A stretch of DNA of 64,000 nt from G965250275 sp965250275 (GCA_965250275.1 OZ252297.1:3472001-3536000); one strand, 5' to 3'. Shown: positions 16,717 to 26,577, numbered from the stretch's first letter. The notes: a model not told the origin generated them from the sequence alone. Translations and numbers: made by a program.

Positions 16717-17529
16717 ATGAGAATTTTGTTTCTGGGAGATGTGATGGGGCGCGCCGGGCGCGCTGCCGTTGCGAGCGAATTGCCGGGTCTGCGTGACGCG
16801 TGGAAAATCGACTTTGTCGTGGTCAACGGTGAAAACGCGACCAGCGGCATGGGGCTGAGCGGTGATCACGCCAAGGCGCTGCTGGACTCCGGTGCGGATT
16901 GCATAACCCTGGGGGACCATGCCTTTGACCAGAAGGACATGCTGCAGTTCATCGAATCTGAACCGCGTGTGCTGCGCCCCCTCAACTTTGCCAAGGGTGC
17001 ACCCGGACGCGGACACCGGCTTTTTGCGATCGCCGATGGGCGCAAGGTGCTGGTGACCCAGGTATTGGGACAGGTGTTCATGAAACGCGCGTTTGACGAT
17101 CCGTTCTCAGCTGTCGAACCGATCCTGAAAGCTCACCCCCGCGGCGGGCAAGCGCATGCCATTCTTGTGGACATGCACTGCGAGGCCACGTCTGAAAAGA
17201 TGGCGATGGGGCATTACTGCGATGGCCGGGCCAGTCTTGTTGTTGGAACGCACACCCATGTGCCAACCGCCGATGCCCAGATTCTGCCAGGCGAAACCGC
17301 CTACCTCACGGATGCCGGGATGTGTGGAGATTACAATTCGGTCATTGGCATGGACAAAGCCGAACCGATGCGCCGCTTTGTAACCGGCATGCCCAAGAAC
17401 CGGTTCACCCCTGCATTGGGAGAGGCCACCCTATCCGGTGTCTTCGTCGAAACCGATGACCGGACCGGTGCAGCCAAATCCGTGCAGATGATCCGGCAGG
17501 GTGGACGGCTGGAAGCCTCGGCGCCATGA
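16717..17529 (+). CDS. ymdB: TIGR00282 family metallophosphoesterase (YmdB-like)
   Basis: 270-aa calcineurin-like phosphoesterase; the Bacillus member YmdB has cyclic-nucleotide phosphodiesterase activity. Metal ligands sit in FLGDVMGRAGR (start), VNGENATSGMGL, GDHAFDQKD and VGTHTHVPTADAQ. Start 16717 puts the first metal motif at the N-terminus as in the family; no clear Shine-Dalgarno precedes it. The stop codon overlaps the start of the DMT permease gene (ATGA). Confidence 0.93.
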   Translation: MRILFLGDVMGRAGRAAVASELPGLRDAWKIDFVVVNGENATSGMGLSGDHAKALLDSGADCITLGDHAFDQKDMLQFIESEPRVLRPLNFAKGAPGRGHRLFAIADGRKVLVTQVLGQVFMKRAFDDPFSAVEPILKAHPRGGQAHAILVDMHCEATSEKMAMGHYCDGRASLVVGTHTHVPTADAQILPGETAYLTDAGMCGDYNSVIGMDKAEPMRRFVTGMPKNRFTPALGEATLSGVFVETDDRTGAAKSVQMIRQGGRLEASAP

Positions 17530-18455
17530 CACGGCAGATATGGCTGCGCTACGTTGTGGTGCTGGTCATCATCGGCGCCGCATGGGGGCTGACCCAGCCG
17601 CTCAGCAAGGTCGCGGTCAGCACGGGGTATCGCCATTTCGGACTCACATTCTGGCAGCTGGTCATCGGAGCGGCGTTTATGGCCGCGCTGCTGTTGATCC
17701 GGGGCAAAGCTCTGCCGATGCGCCGCGACACGATGCAGGTCTATGTCCTGATCGCACTGATCGGGACGATCATCCCAAACTCGGTCTATTACCGTGCCAT
17801 TGCGCATCTTCCTGCCGGGGTTGCGTCGATACTCCTGTCGCTGATCCCGATGATCGCGTTCCCGATTGCGCTGGCCCTCGGACTTGAACGATTCAGGCTG
17901 GTGCGGTTCGGCGGCCTGCTCGCCGGTTTGGGTGGTGTCCTGCTTTTGGTGCTGCCCAGCGCCAGCTTGCCGGACCCCGCGATGATCATCTGGATTCCTT
18001 TCCTGATGATCTCGATCTTTTGTTACGCGTTCGAAGGCAACTACGTGGCCCGATGGGGCACTGCGGGGCTGGATGCGATCCAGGTCCTTTGCGGAGCGTC
18101 GCTGGTGGGAGCCGTTCTGGCATTGCCGCTGGCATTGGGGTCAGGGCAGTTCATCAACCCTTTACGCCCCTGGGGCGCGCCCGAATGGGCGTTTGTGGCC
18201 TCCTCGCTCATTCATGTTATCGTCTATTCCACCTACGTCTGGTTGGTTGGTCGGGCGGGGCCGGTCTTTGCCGTGCAGGTCAGTTATCTGGTCACCGGGT
18301 TCGGCGTCGGGTGGTCAATGCTGATCCTGGGCGAGACCTATTCGCCTTACATTTGGGCAGCACTGGGACTGGTTCTGGCGGGGGTGTTTCTGGTGCAACC
18401 GCGCCGACAGGACGCGCTTGCCAGCATTGCACCAATCAGGGACACTGGCCCCTAG
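17526..18455 (+). CDS. DMT family (EamA) permease
   Basis: 309-aa inner-membrane transporter with about ten hydrophobic segments in two EamA repeats (GAAWGLTQPLSKVAV near the start; FEGNYVARWGTAG opens the second half). Members export or import metabolites such as amino acids; substrate unknown. It is translationally coupled to ymdB. The SLC13 gene begins 46 bp after its stop. Confidence 0.92.
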   Translation: MTRQIWLRYVVVLVIIGAAWGLTQPLSKVAVSTGYRHFGLTFWQLVIGAAFMAALLLIRGKALPMRRDTMQVYVLIALIGTIIPNSVYYRAIAHLPAGVASILLSLIPMIAFPIALALGLERFRLVRFGGLLAGLGGVLLLVLPSASLPDPAMIIWIPFLMISIFCYAFEGNYVARWGTAGLDAIQVLCGASLVGAVLALPLALGSGQFINPLRPWGAPEWAFVASSLIHVIVYSTYVWLVGRAGPVFAVQVSYLVTGFGVGWSMLILGETYSPYIWAALGLVLAGVFLVQPRRQDALASIAPIRDTGP

Positions 18456-18501
18456 GACGGCGAAGCCAACTCCTTCTGCACGCAGAGAAATCAATACACA
18501 G

Positions 18502-20280
18502 ATGCAGCTTCTTCAACTCAGCGACACCGGCAGTGCGATCCTTGCGATCATCATCGTAGGGGTGATGTTTGTACTGTTTTTGCGCGAGGTGTTTCCCACA
18601 GAAGTTGTGGCCATCGCGGGTGTCGCACTTATGCTCGTAACCGGGGTTCTGCCCTATGAGGCCGCACTGCCGGTTCTGGCGAACCCGGCCCCCTGGACCA
18701 TCGCCGCGATGTTCCTGATCATGGGCGCCTTGGTGCGCACTGGGGCACTGGATGCCTTTACAAGCGTGGCCCAGCGGCAGGCTGCGGTAAATCCCAAGGT
18801 CGCCATCGCGTTGCTCATGGCCTTCGTGGTGCTCGCCTCTGCGATCGTGTCCAACACGCCGGTTGTAGTGGTGATGATCCCTGTGGTCACCCAACTGGCC
18901 CGCACGCTGGGTGTCTCCGCCTCCAAGATGCTGATCCCGCTCAGCTATGCGGCGATCCTGGGGGGGACCCTGACGCTGATCGGCACCTCTACCAATCTGT
19001 TGGTCGATGGTGTGGCCCGCGCACAGGGTCTGAAGCCCTTCACGATCTTCGAGGTCACACCCGTGGGACTGGCCCTAGTGGCGTGGGGCATGATCTATCT
19101 GCGGTTCATTGCGCCGCGCCTGCTGCCCGAACGCGACAGCATGGCTGACTTGCTGAGCGACAAATCCCGCATGAAATTCTTCACCGAAGCGGTGATTCCA
19201 CCCGACAGCAACCTGATCGGACGCGAGGTGCTGGGCGTGCAGTTGTTCAAACGCGATGGCGTACGACTGATCGACGTGATCCGCGGGGATACCTCTTTGC
19301 GCCGCAACATGCAGGGTGTGACGTTGCAGGTCGGCGATCGCGTCGTCTTGCGCACGCAGATGACAGAACTTCTGAGCCTACAGCGCAACAAGGAACTCAA
19401 ACGGGTCGATCAGGTTTCAGCAGTCGAGACGACGACCGTAGAGGTGCTGATCACCCCCGGGTGCAGAATGGTCGGCCGGCGGATGGGCGAAATGCGCCTG
19501 CGCCGTCGATACGGTGTATACCCGCTGGCCGTGCACCGGCGGAACCAGAACATCGGACGCCAGCTCGACGATCTGGTCGTCAAGGTGGGCGATACTCTGC
19601 TGCTGGAAGGCGCACCCGCCGATATTCAGCGCCTCGCCGCCGACATGGACATGGTGGATGTCTCCCAACCTTCGGCCCGGGCGTTTCGCCGAGGCCGGGC
19701 GCCGATCGCCATTGCGGCCCTGCTCGGCATTGTGATCCTTGCGGCGCTGGGTGTGGCCCCCATCCTGCTGCTGTCGGTTTTGGCGGTGGCGGTGGTGCTG
19801 GTGACCCGGTGCATCGACGCGGACGAGGCGTTTTCTTTTGTCGATGGACGACTGCTGGCGCTGATCTTCGCAATGCTTGCAATCGGGGCCGCGCTCGAAA
19901 GCTCCGGCGCCGTCTCCTTGATTGTCGAAGCAATTGCCCCTGCAATGAACATGCTGCCACCATTCCTGATTGTTTGGGCGGTCTACCTGCTGACGTCGGT
20001 GCTGACCGAGTTGGTGTCCAACAACGCCGTGGCCGTTGTGGTCACCCCGATTGCCATTGGACTGGCAAGCGCCATGGGGTTTGACCCCCGGCCCTTGGTT
20101 GTGGCTGTGATGATTGCGGCGTCTGCGAGTTTTGCCACGCCGATCGGGTATCAAACCAACATGCTCGTGTACGGGCCGGGTGGCTACAGATTTACGGATT
20201 TCATGCGGGTTGGCATCCCCCTCAATCTGACGGTGGGACTCCTCGCCTCTGCCCTCATTCCAATGATCTGGCCACTTTGA
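18502..20280 (+). CDS. SLC13/DASS family permease with two TrkA-C (RCK_C) domains
   Basis: 592-aa divalent-anion/sodium-type transporter. The N-terminal permease half (TEVVAIAGVALMLVTGVLP, SNTPVVVVMIPVVTQLA, GTLTLIGTSTNLLVDG) and the C-terminal half (ELVSNNAVAVVVTPIAIGLA, FATPIGYQTNMLVYGPGGY) are the two DASS repeats. Between them (about residues 210-395) are two TrkA-C domains (SNLIGREVLGVQL and GCRMVGRRMGEMRL) that bind small ligands. Substrate may be sulfate, dicarboxylate or similar. A paralogue of the same architecture lies at 27434-29203. The start is uncertain; in-frame starts exist upstream but lack ribosome sites. Confidence 0.9.
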   Translation: MQLLQLSDTGSAILAIIIVGVMFVLFLREVFPTEVVAIAGVALMLVTGVLPYEAALPVLANPAPWTIAAMFLIMGALVRTGALDAFTSVAQRQAAVNPKVAIALLMAFVVLASAIVSNTPVVVVMIPVVTQLARTLGVSASKMLIPLSYAAILGGTLTLIGTSTNLLVDGVARAQGLKPFTIFEVTPVGLALVAWGMIYLRFIAPRLLPERDSMADLLSDKSRMKFFTEAVIPPDSNLIGREVLGVQLFKRDGVRLIDVIRGDTSLRRNMQGVTLQVGDRVVLRTQMTELLSLQRNKELKRVDQVSAVETTTVEVLITPGCRMVGRRMGEMRLRRRYGVYPLAVHRRNQNIGRQLDDLVVKVGDTLLLEGAPADIQRLAADMDMVDVSQPSARAFRRGRAPIAIAALLGIVILAALGVAPILLLSVLAVAVVLVTRCIDADEAFSFVDGRLLALIFAMLAIGAALESSGAVSLIVEAIAPAMNMLPPFLIVWAVYLLTSVLTELVSNNAVAVVVTPIAIGLASAMGFDPRPLVVAVMIAASASFATPIGYQTNMLVYGPGGYRFTDFMRVGIPLNLTVGLLASALIPMIWPL

Positions 20281-20684
20281 TCTGGGAAAGCGGTTGCGCG
20301 CGTGTGGAAGATCCGGCTCCGGTCTTGTGCTCTTCGGTCATACCATTCATCTGAACGCGCTGATTTGGGGGCACAACTGGTTCCGCGAAAGTGTCCTCAG
20401 TTCGGTCACGCTGCAGATACATCGGTGCTTCACATGAGTGCCGCCGCGCGACAACACAGTTCAGTTGGCCGATTCCATCTCACTTGCGACTTATCAGACG
20501 ATGCCACTATGGTTTTGACCTGACTGGCGCAGGGTTCTACGACCAGCGACGCGAGATATAGAACAAGGCGACTTCGGGAACGCTCAGTCCTCTGTCCGCG
20601 AGAATTGGCCCTTGCCGCCCCCTAGAGACAGATGATCCGATCATCCGGCGCGGGCGATCGTCAAACAAGACCTTTGGATGCGAA
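20281..20684. other. 404-bp intergenic region, no gene seen
   Basis: Reading both strands I see no coding frame with ribosome site and family match, no terminator hairpin with T-tract and no RNA gene. It separates the SLC13 gene from the low-GC FkbM gene and may mark one boundary of a transferred segment. Confidence 0.6.
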
Positions 20685-21443
20685 ATGAGCGGCATCAGCA
20701 AACACGCGAAACGATATCCAGCGCTACAGGCAGCATTTGTAAAATCCTCGCGCTTTGTGAGGCGGCCCGTCCTCTCGTCCAAAAGGATGTGGCGAAAGCG
20801 CCGAGAGCAAAAGCTGACCCGCGCGTTGTCATCGCTCGGACCGGACGTATTCTTCGTTCAAGTCGGCTCAAATGATGGCAAAAGAGGAGATCCACTTTTT
20901 GAGCACACAAAGGCCGACGGATGGCGCGGAATAGCCATTGAGCCCGTGCCCCACCTGTTTGAAAGGCTTCAGAAAAACCATCGGGGCTCTGAAGGTATTG
21001 AATGCCTGAACCTTGCAATAGCACCGGACGGAAACAGACTTAAATTCTATACGGTCCCTGAAGACATCGAAGCGTTGGTTGGACGAAAACTACCCAACTG
21101 GGCGGACCAGCTTTCTTCTTTCAAACGAGAGAATTTGGAGAAGCATCTGGATGGGATACTGATCCCTCATATCATTGAATTGGATGTGCAGTGTGCCACG
21201 TTGGGCGAACTGATTGGCGAAAGGGGGCTGACGTGTATTGATGTTTTGCACATCGACGCTGAGGGCTTTGATTTCGAGGTGTTTCAGACCTTCCCTTTTC
21301 CGCGCTTCACACCAAAGATTATCATTATCGAGCACAAGCATATGGTTCAGGAGAACCTTCGACTCTTGCTCTCCGAGTTAAAACGCCATGGCTACCGAAA
21401 CCACCTCTTGAGCCAGGATCTGTTGGCCGTTCGGCGAAAATGA
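20685..21443 (+). CDS. FkbM family methyltransferase
   Basis: 252-aa SAM-dependent O-methyltransferase of the FkbM type. The SAM-binding entry is FFVQVGSNDGKRGDPLF (about residue 55-70), then AIEPVPHLFERLQKN and DVLHIDAEGFDFEVFQ, both characteristic. Such enzymes often methylate sugars or polyketides. The N-terminal 45 residues are very basic (SGISKHAKRYPAL...KRMWRKRREQKL). Base composition is visibly lower in GC than its neighbours and codon use differs, suggesting horizontal transfer. No glycan genes are adjacent, so its acceptor is unknown. Confidence 0.88.
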   Translation: MSGISKHAKRYPALQAAFVKSSRFVRRPVLSSKRMWRKRREQKLTRALSSLGPDVFFVQVGSNDGKRGDPLFEHTKADGWRGIAIEPVPHLFERLQKNHRGSEGIECLNLAIAPDGNRLKFYTVPEDIEALVGRKLPNWADQLSSFKRENLEKHLDGILIPHIIELDVQCATLGELIGERGLTCIDVLHIDAEGFDFEVFQTFPFPRFTPKIIIIEHKHMVQENLRLLLSELKRHGYRNHLLSQDLLAVRRK

Positions 21444-21624
21444 TCGAAGGGCTGCAATTCTATCAAAGCACCCCATCGCCTCTGCGAAACCACAACCGAT
21501 CCGTTCTTGGGACCCCAACTGAACTGTGCCGCAACGTTCCGCGAACGTGGATAGATCAGGGATAGACTTTTTTCGCGTGCACTGACCAATCTGCCGGAAC
21601 TGAGGATTGGGAAAGGACACTCCG

Positions 21625-22425
21625 ATGCAGTCTCTTGATGATTTCAAACTGGACAACCTGACTGTTGACGACGACGCGGAAGGCGTGGTGCGGGTGACCC
21701 TCTCACGCCCCTCCAAACGAAACGCATTGAACGCCGAGACGATCGAGGAGCTCATCGAAGTCTTCTCGAAATTGCCGCGCATGGGAGCGCGTGCGGTGGT
21801 GCTGCGCGCCGAAGGGGACCATTTCTGCGCGGGCCTTGATCTGGTCGAACACCACACCGAAGACCGGCGCCCGGAAGAGTTTATGCATGTCTGCCTGCGC
21901 TGGCATGAAGCGTTCAACAAGATGGAGTATGGCGGGGTACCCATCATCGCCGCCCTGAAAGGTGCCGTTGTCGGCGGTGGCCTTGAACTGGCGTCCTCTG
22001 CGCATATTCGCGTCGCGGACCAGAGCACCTATTTTGCTCTGCCCGAAGGTCAGCGCGGTCTGTTTACGGGGGGCGGTGCTACGATCCGCGTGGCCGATCT
22101 GGTCGGCAAGGCCCGCATGATCGACATGATGCTGACCGGGCGGGTCTATAAGCTGCAGGAAGCCATGCAGGTCGGCCTCTGCCAATACCTTGTCGATGGG
22201 TCGAGTGAGGACAAGGCGATGGATCTGGCCAGGCTTGCCGCTCAGAATCCACCGTTGTCCAATTTTGCGATCTGCAGCGCCATCAGCCATATGCAGAACA
22301 TGTCGGCCCTTGATGCGGCATATGCGGAATCGGTGGTTGCGGGGATCGTCAACACGCAACCGGCCTCGCGCGGGCGTCTTGAAGCCTTCGCCAACAAGTC
22401 AGCACCGCGGGTACGTCCCGACTGA
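21625..22425 (+). CDS. Crotonase / enoyl-CoA hydratase family protein
   Basis: 266-aa enoyl-CoA hydratase/isomerase fold. The oxyanion-hole segments are FCAGLDLVEH and AALKGAVVGGGLELASSAHIRVA; PEGQRGLFTGGGATIRVADLVG follows. The usual catalytic Glu pair of true hydratases is not evident, so it may use another acyl-CoA reaction. ATG 21625 has GGAAAGGA upstream. It converges with the LysR gene (8 bp gap). Specific substrate unknown. Confidence 0.88.
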   Translation: MQSLDDFKLDNLTVDDDAEGVVRVTLSRPSKRNALNAETIEELIEVFSKLPRMGARAVVLRAEGDHFCAGLDLVEHHTEDRRPEEFMHVCLRWHEAFNKMEYGGVPIIAALKGAVVGGGLELASSAHIRVADQSTYFALPEGQRGLFTGGGATIRVADLVGKARMIDMMLTGRVYKLQEAMQVGLCQYLVDGSSEDKAMDLARLAAQNPPLSNFAICSAISHMQNMSALDAAYAESVVAGIVNTQPASRGRLEAFANKSAPRVRPD

Positions 22426-22433
22426 ACCACAGC

Positions 22434-23318
22434 TCACCCCAGCGCCGTGGCCAGGGCGTTGAATACCACCCTGATCCGGCGACTGGTGCGCAGCTCGCGG
22501 TGTGTGATGAGCCACAATGGCACCGGGACCGGCGGAAAATCCTGCAGGACCTGCTCTGCTTCCGGGCAACGCGCGCGCATGTCCTCTGTCAGTATCCCGA
22601 CCCCAAGCCCTGCCCGGATCATCTCCCAGACCACCACGCTGTTTTCGCAGGTATAGCGAAACCGGTCCGGGCGCATGTCCATGCCGAACGTGGCGAGCGC
22701 CTGTACCATCTGCTCTGCTGTGCCGTAGCCCACCCAGACCGCCTCCTGCAATTCAGCAAGGTTTGTCGGGCGGCCATGCGCCGCGAAATACTCCGGCATT
22801 GCGTAGAAATTTGCCTGCGTGTCCCGCAGGCGCCGTGCAATCAGATCGGGTTGGGTGGGTTCGGCGTTACGCAAGGCGATATCGGCTTCGCGCCGTTGCA
22901 AGTCCCGGATGTCATTTGCGGCAACAATATCAATGCGAATGCCGGGCGCGGTTCTCGACAGGGTCTTCAGCACCGGCGGCAACAAATACGCCGAAACCAG
23001 ATCAGTGGCCGTGATTGTGACCATCCCCTCAATGGCTTCGGCGCGTCCGCTCGCCGCCAGAGACACGCGGCCCGCAGCGGCACCCATTTCCTTGACATGT
23101 TCCAGAAGCGTGATGCCGGTCTCCGTCAGAACCAGCCCGCGCCCCACCCGTTCGAACAGCGTGACCCCCAGGGCTTCTTCAAGAGCCGCCACCTGACGGC
23201 TCAGGGTTGGTTGGGTCAGGTTGAGTGCCCGCGCTGCAGCGCTGAGCGAGCCTTCCTCTGCGGTCACCAGAAAGGCGCGCACTTGGTTCCAGTCGAACTG
23301 AATGTTCTGCCAATTCAT
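22434..23318 (-). CDS. LysR family transcriptional regulator
   Basis: 294-aa LysR regulator. The winged helix is at residues 10-70 (VRAFLVTAEEGSLSAAARAL then LTQPTLSRQVAALEEALGV), followed by a periplasmic-binding-like effector domain (about 95-290). It is transcribed away from the methyltransferase gene, with an 88-bp shared region holding an ATAC-N9-GTAT inverted repeat, so it probably controls that gene and itself. Effector unknown. Confidence 0.93.
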   Translation of the reverse strand: MNWQNIQFDWNQVRAFLVTAEEGSLSAAARALNLTQPTLSRQVAALEEALGVTLFERVGRGLVLTETGITLLEHVKEMGAAAGRVSLAASGRAEAIEGMVTITATDLVSAYLLPPVLKTLSRTAPGIRIDIVAANDIRDLQRREADIALRNAEPTQPDLIARRLRDTQANFYAMPEYFAAHGRPTNLAELQEAVWVGYGTAEQMVQALATFGMDMRPDRFRYTCENSVVVWEMIRAGLGVGILTEDMRARCPEAEQVLQDFPPVPVPLWLITHRELRTSRRIRVVFNALATALG

Positions 23319-23328
23319 ACAAATCCGT

Positions 23329-23345
23329 ATACATTACATGCGTAT
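23329..23345. promoter_or_regulatory. Candidate LysR binding site
   Basis: Inverted repeat ATAC (23329-23332), nine bases, GTAT (23342-23345), 11 bp upstream of the LysR start and in the divergent region with the methyltransferase. The spacing suits LysR half-sites; binding is inferred. Confidence 0.45.
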
Positions 23346-23406
23346 TTTGGCAAATGACATGCGTTTTTCGCAGAGATATGAGGCGCGGGAAAAGGAGATT
23401 CCGCTT

Positions 23407-24018
23407 ATGACCAAATCGATTTTCTGGACCAACATCGCCGAACGATATGCCGCCCGCCCGGTATATGATCCGGATGCCTATGCCCATACGCTAGAGCGCA
23501 CCACCGGTTACCTTAAAGCAACTGATAGCGTACTGGAAATCGGTTGCGGGACCGGAACCACGGCGTTGAAACTGGCACCCTCGGTCAAAGAGTACGTTGC
23601 CACCGACTACGCCGACGGGATGATCGAGATCGCGCAGGCCAAATCCGCGTCAGACAATCTGCGCTTCGAGTTGGCGGACGATCAGTTGAACGCCTTCTCG
23701 GCAGAGGAGTTTGATGCGGTGCTCGCCTTTAACCTTCTGCATTTGTTGCCAGATCTCGAAGTTGCGTTGGCGCGGATCGCGGAGGTACTGAAACCTGGGG
23801 GCGTGCTGATCTCCAAAACACCTTGCATCGGCGGCAATCCGATCTTTCCGATCATAGTTGGTGCGCTGAGGTTGGTTGGACGCGCACCATATGTGGCGAT
23901 GCTCCGCCCCCCGCAGCTACAGGATATGATGCGGCGAGCCGGGTTCGAGATCGTGGAGACGGCAGATCACAACAAAGGCACACGCGGGCATTTTATCGTG
24001 GCCCGGAAACCGGGCTGA
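23407..24018 (+). CDS. Class I SAM-dependent methyltransferase
   Basis: 203-aa methyltransferase. Motif I is VLEIGCGTGTTALKLA (about 40-55), followed by YVATDYADGMIEIA (acidic residue binding SAM ribose), FDAVLAFNLLHLL and LKPGGVLISKTPC. Start 23407 follows AAGGAGA. Target unknown; the AsmT/UbiE-like layout suggests a small molecule. It is probably under control of the divergent LysR. Confidence 0.88.
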   Translation: MTKSIFWTNIAERYAARPVYDPDAYAHTLERTTGYLKATDSVLEIGCGTGTTALKLAPSVKEYVATDYADGMIEIAQAKSASDNLRFELADDQLNAFSAEEFDAVLAFNLLHLLPDLEVALARIAEVLKPGGVLISKTPCIGGNPIFPIIVGALRLVGRAPYVAMLRPPQLQDMMRRAGFEIVETADHNKGTRGHFIVARKPG

Positions 24019-24048
24019 CCCCTCTGGCCGACGCCATCTGTGAGTCTA

Positions 24049-25707
24049 TCAGGCGATGGACTGTGACCGCCCGGCGTTTCGGCCAGAGAAAATGCACCCT
24101 CCCAGAAAGGTCCCTTCCAGCGCGTTGTAGCCGTGGTACCCACCGCCTCCGAAGCCGGCAACTTCACCCGCTGCGAAGAGGCCCGGAACGACCTGACCGT
24201 CCGCGCCGAGCATCCGGCTTTCCAGATCGGTCTGCAGCCCCCCCAGCGTCTTGCGCGTCAGAACATGCAGCCGAACAGCAATCAAGGGACCATTGGCCGG
24301 GTCGAGAAACTTGTGAGGCTTTGCCGTGCGCAAAAGGCGGTCGCCGCGATAGTTGCGCGCGGCGTGGATGGCCATGAGCTGGGCGTCCTTGGTGAACGGG
24401 TTGTCGACCTGTGCATCCCGCGCCTTGATTTGGGCGTGCAGCTTGGCCTCGTCGATCAGGTTCCCGCCCGCAATCTGGTTCATGCCGCGCACCAGACCAG
24501 CCAGGTCGCGGGACACGACGAAATCCTCACCTTTCTCTTTGAAGGCTTCGACCGGAGGCGTTGCCTTTTCCCCGGCCATGATCCGCTGACGGAACACCTC
24601 TTTCCACGACTTCGATGTGAAATCCGGGTTTTGTTCGGACCCCGACAGCGCAAACTCCTTCTTGATGATCTTCTGTGTCAGCACGAACCAGCTGTATTCG
24701 TACCCGGTGTCCAAGATCATCTTGAGCGTCGACATGCTGTCGAAGCCAGGCAAGGCAGGCGGCGCGAACCGATTGCCCTCGGCGTCGAACCACATCGAAG
24801 AGGGTCCCGGCAGGATCCGAATGCCATGGCTGGGCCAGATCGGATCCCAGTTGCGCACGCCTTCCGTATAGTGCCACATCCGGTCACCATTGATCACGTG
24901 ACCGCCGGCCGCCTCGGAAATCCCGATCATGCGCCCGTCGACATGTGCAGGAACGCCGGCCACCATGTCCTTGGGCGCCGGGCCCAGCCGGTCGGTGGGC
25001 CAGACCTTGCGCACCATCTCGAAATTGCCGCCAATGCCTCCTGACGTCACAATGACGGAAGGGGCGTGAACTTCGAAGTCGCCGACGACATCCCGGTTGG
25101 TCTTCTGCCCGCGCTCTGCGCCATCATCCGCAAGCAAAGACCCGGAAACACCTTTGGCAGCGCCATTTTCCATAATGATCCGATCAACCTGGTGTCGGAA
25201 CCGCATGTCGATCAGCCCGGAGTTGGCGTGTTCACGCACCCGGCGCTCGAACTGCTCCATCGCACCGGGGCCTGTGCCCCACGTGACGTGAAAGCGGGGC
25301 ACCGAATTGCCATGCCCGTCGGCGAAAGAGCCACCCCGCTCAGCCCACCCGATGATCGGGAACCAGCGCATGCCCATAGCATGCAGCCAGGGACGCATTT
25401 CTCCGGCGGCAAAGTCGATGTACGCCTCAGCCCATTTGCGTGGCCAGTGGTCCTCTTCCCGGTCAAACTGGGCGCTGCCCATCCAATCCTGCAAGGCGAG
25501 TTCGCGGCTGTCGCGGATTCCCATGCGCCGCTGCTCCGGGGTGTCGATCATGCAAAGGCCGCCAAGGCTCCAAAACGCCTGCCCTCCCAGAAAGCGTTCG
25601 GGCTCCTGATCCAACAGGATCACTTTCTTGCCCCGGTCGCCCAACTCCGCTGCGGCGACCAATCCGGCCAGCCCGCCACCCACAATGATTGCGTCCGCTT
25701 GGTCCAT
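24049..25707 (-). CDS. FAD-binding dehydrogenase (fumarate reductase/KstD-type flavoprotein)
   Basis: 552-aa flavoprotein. The N-terminal GGGLAGLVAAAELGDRGKKV is the FAD beta-alpha-beta motif, then GGQAFWSLGGLCMID. The C-terminal end closes the FAD fold with GLFAAGEVAGFGGGGYHGYNALEGTFLGGC. It belongs to the COG3573-like subgroup related to 3-ketosteroid dehydrogenases; substrate unproven. It has a strong ribosome site (AAGGAGA) and starts 12 bp after the BASS transporter stop, so transport and oxidation of one organic acid or steroid-like compound is plausible but inferred. Confidence 0.88.
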   Translation of the reverse strand: MDQADAIIVGGGLAGLVAAAELGDRGKKVILLDQEPERFLGGQAFWSLGGLCMIDTPEQRRMGIRDSRELALQDWMGSAQFDREEDHWPRKWAEAYIDFAAGEMRPWLHAMGMRWFPIIGWAERGGSFADGHGNSVPRFHVTWGTGPGAMEQFERRVREHANSGLIDMRFRHQVDRIIMENGAAKGVSGSLLADDGAERGQKTNRDVVGDFEVHAPSVIVTSGGIGGNFEMVRKVWPTDRLGPAPKDMVAGVPAHVDGRMIGISEAAGGHVINGDRMWHYTEGVRNWDPIWPSHGIRILPGPSSMWFDAEGNRFAPPALPGFDSMSTLKMILDTGYEYSWFVLTQKIIKKEFALSGSEQNPDFTSKSWKEVFRQRIMAGEKATPPVEAFKEKGEDFVVSRDLAGLVRGMNQIAGGNLIDEAKLHAQIKARDAQVDNPFTKDAQLMAIHAARNYRGDRLLRTAKPHKFLDPANGPLIAVRLHVLTRKTLGGLQTDLESRMLGADGQVVPGLFAAGEVAGFGGGGYHGYNALEGTFLGGCIFSGRNAGRSQSIA

Positions 25708-25719
25708 TGAAAGGTCTCC

Positions 25720-26577
25720 TTACCGGCTGCGGAACCAAAAGAGGAACGGCAGCGCCACAAGATACATCGTGATGCCATAGACGGCAGAGGGCAACGCCAT
25801 GGCGCTGAACCCATCCGTCACACCCGAAATCAGCCCGGCGAGCGTAATGCCAAGCGTCGAGTTCTGAATTCCGGTCTCGATCGAGATTGTCTTCATTTCG
25901 GTCCAGCTCAGACCGCCCATGCGGCCCAATCCAAGACCAACGAACAACAGCACGACATTCAAAGCAATCAGTGCCTCACCCATCAGCGCGACATTCTCGA
26001 CGAAGAGCTGCCAGTTGCCGGCCAGCGCGGCGATCACGATCAGAACGAACAGCACCGTCGCCACGGTGGAGAGGCCCGCCTCGATCCGCATAGCGAAGTT
26101 GCGCGCGAAATGGCGCAACGAAACCCCAAGAGCAACCGGCACGGTCGTGATGAGGAACAGGGCAACCGCCAGTCCGGCTATGTTCACCTCGGGTGCCGCC
26201 TCTCCCATGAAGCGCGCAACCGACCACGCGGCGAGAAACGGCACAGTCAGAATGCTCAGCAGGCTGATGACGGCCGTAAGCGACACCGACAGGGCCACGT
26301 CGCCCTTGGCCAGTTTGGACAGAATGTTGCTGGTCACGCCCCCCGGGCAAAAGCTCAGGAGCATGATGCCGACCGAAATCTCGGGCGGCAGATTGAAGAT
26401 CAGCAGGATAACAAACGCCGTCAGCGGGATCAAAACCACCTGGCTGACGGCTCCAATCAAAAAAGCGCGCTGTCGTCGGGCGACCCGTCGAAAGTCGTCG
26501 AGTTCCAGGCCAACACCCAGAGACAACATGATCACTGCCAAAGCGAGCGGCAGCACAACCGATATCAGAATGTCCAC
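25720..26577 (-). CDS. Bile acid:sodium symporter (BASS) family protein
   Basis: 285-aa inner-membrane protein with about nine or ten hydrophobic segments. SFCPGGVTSNILSKLAKGDVALSVSLTAV is the BASS signature (sodium/substrate region); IETGIQNSTLGITLAG is the second conserved half. Start is GTG 26577 (VDILISVVLPLALAV) with GGGGGA upstream; an earlier GTG at 26598 has a poorer site. Bacterial members carry organic anions such as bile acids, pantoate or pyruvate-like acids; substrate unknown. Confidence 0.9.
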   Translation of the reverse strand: MDILISVVLPLALAVIMLSLGVGLELDDFRRVARRQRAFLIGAVSQVVLIPLTAFVILLIFNLPPEISVGIMLLSFCPGGVTSNILSKLAKGDVALSVSLTAVISLLSILTVPFLAAWSVARFMGEAAPEVNIAGLAVALFLITTVPVALGVSLRHFARNFAMRIEAGLSTVATVLFVLIVIAALAGNWQLFVENVALMGEALIALNVVLLFVGLGLGRMGGLSWTEMKTISIETGIQNSTLGITLAGLISGVTDGFSAMALPSAVYGITMYLVALPFLFWFRSR

